Assembly: GCA_002104895.1 (NCBI GenBank) | Contig: MCFG01000089.1 | Coordinates: forward strand, 123,559 to 187,558 | Origin: Anaeromyces robustus | Taxonomy: Eukaryota; Neocallimastigomycota; Neocallimastigomycetes; Neocallimastigales; Neocallimastigaceae | Direction of reading: 5' to 3' | DNA: 64,000 nucleotides | Shown here: in pieces, positions 42,472 through 52,101 of the stretch | Position numbering within the stretch: the first letter of the stretch is position 1 | How the letters are laid out: each line of letters starts with the position of its first letter | Program-made: the position numbers and the translations under genes | Notes under the pieces: model-generated | What the model was told of the DNA's origin: nothing | The model's input: only the letters and a program-made list of their open reading frames with translations | Databases searched by the model: none

Positions 42472-42578
42472 TTACAATTGTTTTTATTTTTTGTATGTAT
42501 AATAAATGTATGTTTAATATATATATGATATTTTTATTTAATTATTAAATTATAATTTTTTTTTTTATTTATCTTTTA

Positions 42579-42606
<28 letters not shown>

Positions 42607-42611
<5 letters not shown>

Positions 42612-43971
42612 AATATCTACAAGCTCTTTCTTCTTTTGGAACATCTTTTCTATCCCATTCCTTTAAATAAGGGTTAATCCATAAATTTTTAATACGTTTT
42701 AATAAATGACAGGTATGATCAATTTTTCCTAATTCTATTAAACGCTTAAAGTTTTCATCAAAATCTCCTACTGCAGCTCTTTTCTTCCATTCTAAATAAC
42801 TTTCATAAGCTTCATCATTTTGATCTAAATATTTTAAATAATCAGCTAATGCTTTAGGACTTTCAAAATCATTGACATTAATATATGAATGTTTTGGAGC
42901 AAAATCAGCTATATTAGGGGTACCATAAAAAATTGGAACGGAACCTACTTCCAGTGGTTGGAAAAATTTTTCTGTGACATAATCACGATCATTACAGTTT
43001 TCAAATGAAAGAGTAAACTTATATTTACGAATAATATTGGTTTTTTCTACATGGGTTGGAGTTCGTAAAAGATCTAAATGTTCTTTTTCAAAGTCAACTT
43101 TATCTTCTTCATAAATATCTTTATTATGTACACACTTACCATATGAATCAATATCAATATATTTCTTTAACTTTTTTAAATATTTTAAACGCTCATTAGT
43201 AGCTTTACAATTAGAAATAAATGCTGCTACTAAACCTCTACCATTTTGTCCTTTTTCCTTTGTTGGAAGGGCAGGGGTAGAGAAATTAAAGAAACTATAA
43301 GTATAAATTAAAGGGACATCGGAATCTAAATGATAATCAAGTACAAAATCAAAATATTCTCTTTTTGTAAGTAAAGCTTTATAACGTCCTCTACCGTAAT
43401 AAGGAGTTTCCATGGACATTACAAATATTTTTTGACGATTTTTATCATATTTAAATTTCTCAATGTGATTAAGAATTTTCATATGATCCAAAACCCCAAA
43501 TCCTATAAGATCACTCTCTTCTAGGTTATCAACATATTTCCAAGTAACTGGACAATGATTACCATAAGGATCTTCTTCATTACGATGATATCTACCATCA
43601 TAAAATATTTTGAAATCCACAGAAATATTTTTATATTTTTGATAATTATAATCGAATTTAATTGTATTCACTGAATTCAAAGTTATCCTCGTTGTTATGT
43701 TTATTGATAATATTGTTAAAAAAAATAATATTATTAAAAATGCTAAACTATTTATATATCCATATCATATATATATATAATTATTAATATAAAAATTGAT
43801 ATTATAAAGATATTATATATAAATAATTGTAATTATAGATGTTAATAAGTATATAATAATTAAGTCAATTAATTAAAAATAAATGATAGCTTTGACTAAA
43901 AAATAATGATAATTAAATAATATTTAATAAATAAAAATAAACCTTATTTTTATCTTTTTAAACATTCTCAT
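42607..43971 (-). CDS. GT10 alpha-1,3-fucosyltransferase, type II Golgi membrane protein
   Basis: Minus-strand exons 43971-43943 and 43747-42607 give 389 residues. The long exon has no usable ATG. A 29-nt first exon (MRMFKKIKI) joined in phase 2 supplies the start and turns the 5' end of the long exon into a signal anchor (LAFLIILFFLTILSI, residues ~11-25) behind a basic N-terminus. The catalytic region has METPYY and the family signature at about 252-285 (YKFTLSFENC, DYVTEKFFQPLEVGSVPI, YG). Continuing homology reaches HSYINVNDFESP. GT10 enzymes transfer L-fucose from GDP-fucose to GlcNAc on glycans. The 5' splice site of intron 1 (GTTTAT) is less canonical than others here, so the first exon is the weaker part of the model. 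GT10 genes are uncommon in fungi. Confidence 0.88.
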
Positions 43972-44375
43972 ATTTTATATATAATATATTGTTTATGATT
44001 TAAATTAAAATTTTGTAGTTTTCTTTTTTATTTTTTTTTTAATTATATATATATTTCGTTTATTTTTATTATTTTTATTTAATTTTAATTTTAATTTTAA
44101 TTTTAATTTTAATTTTAATTTTAATTTTAATTTTAATTTTAATTTTTCGTTTTATCGTTCTTTTTATGATAATAAAGTAAACAATATTATAATATATTTA
44201 CTTTATAAGGTATATTTTTAATAAAATAAAAAATAACAAAATAAACGAAATATATATTTATATATTATATATAAAAAAACAAAAAAAGGTAAATTAAAAC
44301 AAATTTTTAATTATTGATATGAGAATATTTTTTAATTAAAATATTTAATTTACACATTTTTTATATAAAATTTTA
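43972..44375. other. Upstream region of the fucosyltransferase gene with hexamer repeat
   Basis: A TTTTAA hexamer array (about eleven units) occupies 44081-44146. The rest is AT-rich promoter-like sequence that ends at the 9-bp duplication (44367-44375) flanking the transposon. Confidence 0.6.
44081..44146. repeat. (TTTTAA)n hexamer array
   Basis: About eleven tandem hexamers, ending at TTTTTCG. Confidence 0.9.
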
Positions 44376-45902
44376 GGGAGAAGTGCATTTCGGAATCGTG
44401 CATTTCGGAATCGTACATTATTGTATGTGGCTTGATGATAAAATATTTTATAGCCACATTTATCAAAAATAAATAAATAAATAAATATATAAATAACTAA
44501 ATAAAATCTAAATAATATTTTATTAATAATCTTTTAAATAATATTTTGTTAAAAATTGTATTATAAAAAAGGACTTGTTCTGTTATCATTAAATAAATAA
44601 AACTATTATAATTATTAAATAAATAATTATTGTAATAAATAATAAATAAATAAATAAATAAATAAATAAATACATAAATAATTAAATAAAATTAAATATT
44701 ATTTTATTAATAATCTTTTAAATAATATTTTGTTAAAAATTGTATATAAAAAAGGACTTGTTCTGTTATCATTAAATAAATAAAACTATTATATATTAAA
44801 AATAATTATTTACATAAATATAATACTAATTATTGGAATTATTATAAGAATATGGAGCATATAACAAATAATGCTTCAGAATCTTTTAATAATTACTTAA
44901 ATAATTTATTTCCAAAAAAACCTTCATTTTTTAAATTAATTTATATATTAAAAAAAGAAGAATCCTTATCCTACAATGATTACGAAAGGAGAATTAATGG
45001 AATCTGGAGAAAAAAACAAAAAATAATTAGAAAGACTGATGAAATAAAAAATATAATTGAAAATTATAAATATATGGAAAAAGATTATATTTATAATGGA
45101 TATGATAAAAAAGATATTGTTGAATTATGGTATAATTGCTTAATTGATTTAAATAATAAAAAATACTAATTTTTTATTATAAATTAGTATTTTTCTAACC
45201 TTTTTATATTATATGTTATGCTTAATTATTGTTCTTGTAACAATATAAGGAAATAAAATTACTTTAAGATTTTTTTAGCTAGTTTTTAGCTAAATTATAT
45301 CTAAAACTGATCTATTTAACTATAATTAAAATATAATTAATATCAATATCAAAATTTTTAGTATAAAAATATTATTATTAATATCAATATCAAATTTTTT
45401 AGTATAAAAATATTATTAATATCAATGTCAATCTTATTTAGCAAAAATAATAATATCAATTATGTTTAAAAAATCATTAAATAAATATTTTTTTATTTTT
45501 TATTATTTTATTAAAATTTTAGTTATTATTATTACAATTTAATAATAAAATAAATTAAAATATTTTATATAAATAATTTTAAATATAAATGAAAAATATT
45601 ATAAAATATTAAATAAAATAAAAGACTTTGAAAAAATATGATTTTTGTTTGTTTGTAAAAGTTAAAGAACTTGAATCTTTCTTTTTTAAATTTTTTTTTG
45701 TATTCTTTTGTATTTTTTTTTCAATTCTTTGATTTTATTATAATTTTTTTAATTATTTTTATTTCATTTTATTCCATTTTTTAATTTGTAATTATTAATT
45801 ATAATTTTTAATTATTATTTATTTATTTATTCATTTATTTAATATATAAAATTTCATGCGCCACAGATTCCGAAATGCACGATTGCGAAATGCACCACAT
45901 TC
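44376..45902. mobile_element. MULE-like DNA transposon, 1.5 kb, with TIRs and 9-bp TSD
   Basis: A 30-bp inverted repeat with one mismatch lies at 44383-44412 and 45866-45895 (core GTGCATTTCGGAATC, present twice in the left arm). Seven bases outside both cores, the flanks carry the same 9-mer AAAATTTTA (44367-44375 and 45903-45911), the target-site length typical of Mutator-like elements. Inside are a ~94-bp near-identical direct duplication (44517-44610 and 44701-44793), a short transposase-like ORF, and a ~45-bp AT-rich repeat near 45320-45425. The element is internally deleted and cannot be autonomous. Confidence 0.85.
44852..45169 (+). pseudogene. C-terminal fragment of a MULE-type transposase
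   Basis: The 105-residue ORF starts at HITNNASESFNNYLN and continues with KPSFFKLIYILKKEE, the pattern found at the C-terminal end of MULE transposase domains (a TNN-xx-ESFN motif followed by a helix). The upstream catalytic DDE core is missing, so it is a truncated remnant. Its position inside the TIR pair supports the element type. It could still be translated as a small protein, but I see no sign of that. Confidence 0.65.
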
Positions 45903-46488
45903 AAAATTTTATTCTATACATTTAGTACGTTAATGTATCTAAACATTTAATGTATTAAAAATAAAATTAAAAAAAAAAAAAGAAAAAAAATGTGGATAAA
46001 AAAAAATAATAATTAAGAATAAAATAATAAAAAAAAAAAAAAAAAAAAAAAAGAAATAAAAAAAAAACAATAAAAATGGAAAATGATAAATAAAAAACAA
46101 ATAAACAATTAAACTAGATATTAATTTAAAAATAAGCATTAATATTAATTTCAAAAATTCATGAAAAAAAAGACTTTTTTTTTTTCTGATTTAACTAATT
46201 TCGAGTTTTTATAATAAAAAGTAGTAATTATATTTTTCTTTTTAAGGATAATAAAAAAAAATTAAAAGAAAAAATAATATACAATATTTTCTATTTTTAT
46301 AATTATTTATTAGTTATTATTAAATATTTATAAGACTGTAACAAAAAAGATAAAGAAGAAAAAAAAAAATTTTTTTTTCTCTTTTTTATCAAATTTCTTA
46401 TATAATGAAGAAAAATCTTATTTTTATTTTTAGAACTAATATTATATCATAATTAAAAAAATTAGCATTAAAAAATAATATTATTAAT

Positions 46489-46570
<82 letters not shown>

Positions 46571-46693
46571 TTGTTAAAAACAATATTTACTTAATAATTA
46601 TATATTAGATATTTATTTTAAAAAGTACTTATTAATATGTATTTTAACTATTAATTTTGTTATTTTGAATGATTATTATATAATAAAAAAAAA
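45903..46693. other. Intergenic before the ankyrin gene
   Basis: Contains A-rich tracts (45960-46075), T-rich tracts and an AAT array of about 27 units at 46488-46569 lying some 125 bases upstream of the ankyrin start codon. No gene is seen. Confidence 0.5.
46488..46569. repeat. (AAT)n microsatellite in ankyrin gene promoter
   Basis: About 27 uninterrupted AAT triplets. The Leu-rich antisense ORF over it is a by-product. Confidence 0.9.
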
Positions 46694-49600
46694 ATGTTTC
46701 ATAATAATGGTTTTGGTTTTCAACCTCAAAATAATAATAATGGTAATAAAATAGTAAATGGTAATGGTTTTAGTTTTGGTAATAATAATGGTAATAAAGC
46801 AGTAAATGGTAATGGTATTAGTTTTGTTAGTAATAAAGTAGTAAATGGTAATGGTATTAGTTTTGGTTTTAGTTTTGGTCAACCTCAAAATAATAATAAT
46901 GGTAATAAAACAGTAAATGGTCAACCTCAAAATAATAATAATGGTAATAAAACAGTAAATGGTCAACCTCAAAATAATAATAATGATGATATAATAGATA
47001 AGATAAAAAATATATTTAACAATAATAAAAAAATTACTTTAACTGAATTTATAAATTATCTTAATAGTAATACCATTCAATTAGATAGATTACCAAGAAA
47101 TAATCTATTTGTTATATTGATATATGCTATTGAAAAACATGTTTCACAAGATATTATTGAATATATTCTTAAAAGTAGATATTTTTATATAATATTTAAG
47201 AATCAAACAGAAAATTCAGATTTAAACACTCTAATTTCAACTATTGCTTCTCATTATAATTTCCAATTATTAGATTATTTATTTAATTATTTTAACCTTT
47301 CTGTCAAAGATGAATATTATCAAAATGCCATTAAAGAAAATAATTGGAAATTTTTAAAATTCCTTTTTGATCATGAAAAAAGTTCATTTGATACCCAACT
47401 TAATCGAGTACTTCAATATAACTTATTAGAAAATGCAATTCATACTAATGATAAATCATTTATAGAAAAAGTATTAAGATTTGGAATTTTCTCTTTTAAA
47501 TATATTATGAGTGATGAAGTTTTAGGGAAAGCAATTAAAAATGGTAATATGAATATTTTGGAAATTTTAATTAAAACATCATTAGAAATAAAACTAAATC
47601 AAAAAGAAGAAAATGATAATAATGATAATATTGATGATGATGTTGTCATTTATAATGAAAATAAAAAAGGAGATAATAATGAAGATGATGATAATGGAAA
47701 AAACAATAATATAGAAATAAACAAAAATCAAAAAGTAATTTCATCAACTATTTCTAAAAATTCATTTCCTACCACAAATAATTCTACTGTTAATGATCCA
47801 TGTAATAATGAAATCGATAAAAATAATATAATGAAAAAAATGATTAAAGAGAAAGAAAAAAAGAAATCAGTTGTATTTAAAGAGAAATTAGAAACTGTTT
47901 ATACATATGAAAATGAAGATTATAATTCAAATTCTTCTTCTGGATCTTCTAATACTACATGTTTTGGAAATAATTCATCTTTATTTGGAAACACTTCATC
48001 TACATCTAATAGTAACACTAATAATGTATTTGCTTCTACTTCAAGCACAGTATCATTTGGACCTACAACTATTACTCCTACTCTTTCGACAAAGCAAAAT
48101 GAAGTTAATAAAATAAATAATAAAAATAATCAGAAAAATGAAAATAAAAACAATGATAATGTTATAAATAAAGAAAATAATGTAAATGATATTCATGATT
48201 CTAATACAACATTTGAAGAAGTAGAAAAAGTAAATAAAGAAAAAGAAAAAGAAGAAAGAGGTGAAAACAAAGAAAAAGAAGTAGAAAAAGAAAAAGAAAA
48301 AGAAAAAGAAGTAGAAAATAAAAATGAAGAAGTTGAAAATAAAGAAAAGGGAGAAGAAAAAGAAGAAGGAGAAGATAAAGAAAATGAAAATAAAGAAGTA
48401 GAGAAAAAAGAAAAAGAAGAAGAAGAAGATAAAGAAAAAGAAGAAGAAAAAGAAAATAAAAATGAAGAAGTAGAAAAAAAAGAAAAAGAAGAAGAAGATA
48501 AAGAAAAAGAAGAAGAAGAAAAGGAAAATAAAAATGAAGAAGTAGAAAAAAAAGAAAAAGAAGAAGAAGATAAAGAAAATATAAAGGAAGAGGATGATGA
48601 TAAAGAAGAAAATAAAAATAAGGAAGAAGAAAAAGAAGAAGAATTACTTCCAAGATATAATATTAAATATTTAAATTTAATTTTAAATAAATCTATTAAA
48701 TATGGAAATTTACAATTAGTAAAATATTTAGTAGAAAATGAAGATTTTCAACCCACCAATATTAATGTACCTGATATTAATAAAGAATTTCCTATTATAA
48801 CAGCTGTAATTAATAATAAAATAGAAATCCTTGATTACTTATTAGAAAAAGGAGCTATGACAAATCGAATGAGTTTAAATGGAAATTCACTTCTTTCCTT
48901 AGCAATTTGTAATCATCAAAAAGAAGTAGTAGAAAGACTTTTAGCTCATAATATTGATATTAATGAAAAAGATATTAATAATACTTCACCATTAATTAAA
49001 GCTATTTATCATAATAAATTAGATATCGTAAGATTACTAGTTGGATATGCTCTTAAAAATAATATTAATTTAAATTATTATGATATTAATGGTAATACTC
49101 CTCTTATTTTAGCATATCGTCAAAAATATCAAGATATATTTAAATTTTTAGCTAAATATTTAAATATTAATATACCTGATATCACAGGTAATACAATTGT
49201 TTTTTATGTTATATCTAATAATGATTTTGATACAATGAAATATCTTATAAATTTAGGAGTTAATCTTAATGTTAAAAATAGCACAGGTTATACACCTTTA
49301 GATATTCTTTTAAATAAAAAGAGAAAAGCAATTTTTTTACTTTTCCTTCAAAAAAATCATCAAATTCCAGTAAATGAAATAAATATTAATGATGAAACAT
49401 TACTTATTAGACTTATTAAATCAAAAATTTATACTATCGAAGATAAAATTGAAATTATACAAGAACTTTTAAATCATAGAATTAATATTAATCAAGAAAA
49501 TGTTACTAAAGATACTACACCTTTACTTTGTGCTATACAAACACGATCTTTAGATTTGGTAAAATTATTAATAGAAAATGGAGCAGATGTTAATTATTAT

Positions 49601-50098
49601 ATTAGACCTATAAATAAAACGATTTTAACTTATACTATTCATTTAAATGATATTCCAATTTTAAATTATTTAATTGAATGTAATGTATTAGTTAATGATC
49701 CACGATTTAACGGTCAATCAGATTGTTCACCATGGGGACTTGCGTTAAAAAATGGGAGTAATGGAATCATAGAATCTCTTGCTAAATATCACATCAACGA
49801 TTTAAATGGTGATATTTTAACAAAATATGTTATTTTACCTAATCAACTAAATACATTACAAAATCTTATAAATAATGGGTTAGATAAAGATTTAAGAAAT
49901 AGTGAAGGTAATACAATTTTAGCTTCAGCTATTATAAATAAAAAAATAAATATAGTGGACTATTTATTAAATTATGGTGTGAATTTATATAGTATAAATA
50001 ATGAAGGAAAATCTATTAAAGAATTAACCGAAATACATTTAAAAAATCAATTTTATAATAATACCTATATTAAAATTAAAAATCTCATCGGCTATTAA
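46694..50098 (+). CDS. Large ankyrin-repeat protein with FG-like N-terminus
   Basis: An intronless ORF of 1134 residues. Residues 1-95 are Asn/Gly-rich with FGF, FSFG and SFGQPQ motifs and a 14-residue unit (QPQNNNNGNKTVNG) given two to three times. Residues ~100-300 form helical pairs resembling degenerate ankyrin repeats (IIEYILKSR, LLDYLFNY, FLKFLFDH). A long Asn/Glu/Lys low-complexity region (~300-650) includes another FG patch (CFGNNSSLFGNTSS) and a Glu/Lys block of about 150 residues. Residues ~655-1130 hold about a dozen clearer ankyrin repeats (NGNSLLSLAICNHQKEVVER, DINGNTPLILAY). Ankyrin stacks bind proteins. No enzymatic domain is present. Gut fungi carry large families of such proteins with unknown roles. 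The absence of introns contrasts with its neighbours. Confidence 0.85.
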   Translation: MFHNNGFGFQPQNNNNGNKIVNGNGFSFGNNNGNKAVNGNGISFVSNKVVNGNGISFGFSFGQPQNNNNGNKTVNGQPQNNNNGNKTVNGQPQNNNNDDIIDKIKNIFNNNKKITLTEFINYLNSNTIQLDRLPRNNLFVILIYAIEKHVSQDIIEYILKSRYFYIIFKNQTENSDLNTLISTIASHYNFQLLDYLFNYFNLSVKDEYYQNAIKENNWKFLKFLFDHEKSSFDTQLNRVLQYNLLENAIHTNDKSFIEKVLRFGIFSFKYIMSDEVLGKAIKNGNMNILEILIKTSLEIKLNQKEENDNNDNIDDDVVIYNENKKGDNNEDDDNGKNNNIEINKNQKVISSTISKNSFPTTNNSTVNDPCNNEIDKNNIMKKMIKEKEKKKSVVFKEKLETVYTYENEDYNSNSSSGSSNTTCFGNNSSLFGNTSSTSNSNTNNVFASTSSTVSFGPTTITPTLSTKQNEVNKINNKNNQKNENKNNDNVINKENNVNDIHDSNTTFEEVEKVNKEKEKEERGENKEKEVEKEKEKEKEVENKNEEVENKEKGEEKEEGEDKENENKEVEKKEKEEEEDKEKEEEKENKNEEVEKKEKEEEDKEKEEEEKENKNEEVEKKEKEEEDKENIKEEDDDKEENKNKEEEKEEELLPRYNIKYLNLILNKSIKYGNLQLVKYLVENEDFQPTNINVPDINKEFPIITAVINNKIEILDYLLEKGAMTNRMSLNGNSLLSLAICNHQKEVVERLLAHNIDINEKDINNTSPLIKAIYHNKLDIVRLLVGYALKNNINLNYYDINGNTPLILAYRQKYQDIFKFLAKYLNINIPDITGNTIVFYVISNNDFDTMKYLINLGVNLNVKNSTGYTPLDILLNKKRKAIFLLFLQKNHQIPVNEININDETLLIRLIKSKIYTIEDKIEIIQELLNHRININQENVTKDTTPLLCAIQTRSLDLVKLLIENGADVNYYIRPINKTILTYTIHLNDIPILNYLIECNVLVNDPRFNGQSDCSPWGLALKNGSNGIIESLAKYHINDLNGDILTKYVILPNQLNTLQNLINNGLDKDLRNSEGNTILASAIINKKINIVDYLLNYGVNLYSINNEGKSIKELTEIHLKNQFYNNTYIKIKNLIGY

Positions 50099-50527
50099 TA
50101 AATTCTTTTTTTTTTTTTTTTTTTTTCCTTAAGAATGTGAACAATAACTAAAACAATTTCTTTTTTAGAATATTAATTAAAAACAACGACTATAAAAAAT
50201 TTAATATTTTTTAATCTATCTGTTTTATTTTTTTTTTCTTAATTTATATATCATTATTTTATTTTTTATATAAAAAAATATTAAAAAAAAAAAAAAAAAA
50301 TACAAAAAATACTATAAATGAATAAAATTTAACTATTAAATATTAAATATACATTTTAAAATGACATATTTTTGATTAAAATTTTATTTTATTTTAAATA
50401 ATGAAAAAATACTTTAAATATTTTTATTGTTATTTAGGTTAAGAGTATAATCAATTATATCATCTTTTTCAAATATTTTTAACAATAATAATCAAAAAAA
50501 GTGGTAATGATTATGATGATAATAATG

Positions 50528-50561
<34 letters not shown>

Positions 50562-51017
50562 TGATGATGATGATCCAACATAATCCATTTTATAATTTAA
50601 TAATTTTATTAAAAAAAGTTTTTTTTAAATTTTAATAATTACAATTTTAATATTAATCATCCAGATGAGATCATATTAAATTAATTTTTTAATAAAAAAT
50701 AATTGTTTCTATAAATGTTAAATCAGCTGATCAAAGTCACATTCTTTCTATTTAATTATTATAATTAATTATTAATTTTACATCAAAATATTTAAAAAAA
50801 AATTTTTTTATTATTATGTAATATTTAATAATTATTATATAATATTTAATTAATATTTATTATTTATTATTTATTGTTTATTATTTTATTAATTATTATT
50901 TATTATTTATTATATATAATATATTATATATAATATATTATATTTATTATTATGGAAAAGAATAGATTTTTGTTTTTAAAAATTATTATTTTAATTACAT
51001 ATAAATAATAATTAATT
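50099..51017. other. Intergenic, AT-rich, no gene seen
   Basis: Contains a poly(T) run, an AT-only stretch with AAT and GAT repeats near 50520-50575 (translating to Asn and Asp runs after an AG), and TATTTATTA-type repeats at 50840-50945. It ends with the AATTAATT duplication that borders the next transposon. Confidence 0.5.
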
Positions 51018-51584
51018 ACTGAGTGTAGCATTTCGGCAATGTACATGAAATTTTTTGCATTGAATGGTCCTTTACGCCACATTTTATATTGTAAATTTAT
51101 ATAAATATTTTTAACGCCACATTTATATAAAATTTTTTAAGAGAGTTTATATACTAGCACTTGTATATTAAAGTATTTCTTATTTATTTCATAATTTAAA
51201 GAATTATAAATATAAATTTTAAATTTCACTTAATATTTTATTTATTTCATAATTTAAAGAATTATAAATATAAATTTTAAATTTCACTTAATATTTTATT
51301 TATTTCATAATTTAAAGAATTATAAATATAAATTTTAAATTTCACTTAATATTTTATTTATTTCATAAGTTAAATAAAAAAAAAAAGAAATATTAATAAA
51401 AAGAAGATGCACTAATAAATTGGTTTCATATACATAAATCAATAATAAATAAAATATTGATTTTAATAATATAATAAATTTTTTATTAATTTAATTTATA
51501 AGCCACAATATAATACATTTAAATAATACGTTATTTTAATGCGCGATACATTTACGAAATACATTGCCGAAATGCACACTTCCC
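51018..51584. mobile_element. Non-autonomous (MITE-like) relative of the MULE-like element
   Basis: Both ends carry a GCATTTCGGCAATGTA core in inverted orientation (left about 51027-51043, right about 51561-51576) next to GTGT and close to AATTAATT on each side (51010-51017 and 51585-51592), read as an 8-bp target duplication. The terminal sequence resembles that of the 1.5-kb element at 44376 (GTGCATTTCGG). Both carry GCCACA words inside the ends. The interior has no coding potential and is largely three identical 58-bp repeats. Confidence 0.8.
51183..51375. repeat. Three identical 58-bp tandem repeats plus a partial copy
   Basis: Units at 51183-51240, 51241-51298 and 51299-51356 are identical base for base. 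A fourth copy diverges after about 12 bases. The unit starts TTTATTTCATAATTTAAAGA and ends CACTTAATATTTTA. Identity of all three points to recent amplification. Confidence 0.95.
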
Positions 51585-51666
51585 AATTAATTGTAATTAA
51601 ATATATAAAGCATTAATACAAAATTTTAATTACAATAAATATAAAATCAATAAATCAATAAATAAG

Positions 51667-51733
<67 letters not shown>

Positions 51734-51980
51734 ATCAAAGATCAAAGAATAAGTTTAACTTTTTACCACATTTTTACTTTGAAATACATTATTATTTATG
51801 TGTACAATGACCCGAGACTGCGCCATTCGTTTGACCTTTAATTTCATTCATAATTAAATAAATTAACAAATATAAATATAATTTATATATAAAGAATATC
51901 ATAATCTATATATATTTATGTATATATTAATTTTGAAATACATGATTTACAGTATGCATATAGGATAGAAAAGAACAGGA
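51585..51980. other. Intergenic with (AAAT)n array
   Basis: An AAAT array runs from about 51660 to 51737. A short less AT-rich patch follows (GACCCGAGACTGCGCCATTC near 51808). I see no RNA gene fold or coding frame in it. Confidence 0.5.
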
Positions 51981-52067
51981 AAAAATTAACTCAAATGAAA
52001 AGACCTTCCATATGCGGAATTTGTAGATCCAAACATCTGAGAATTGATTTGTAGTTTAAAAGGATTG

Positions 52068-52101
<34 letters not shown>

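Noticed and set aside
42607-43680. Fucosyltransferase starting at a TTG codon
   Set aside because: A eukaryotic nuclear gene should use ATG. The frame continues upstream through a hydrophobic anchor to a splice acceptor, and a phase-matched first exon with ATG is present.
46398-46583. Leu-rich minus-strand ORF upstream of the ankyrin gene
   Set aside because: It is a translation of the AAT microsatellite with no other support.
51183-51375. Direct repeats as a CRISPR array
   Set aside because: The units abut without spacers, the setting is eukaryotic and they lie inside a TIR-bounded element.
51800-51840. GC-richer patch as a tRNA or other RNA gene
   Set aside because: I could not fold it into a cloverleaf and found no A or B box pair. 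I found no tRNA or rRNA anywhere in the window.
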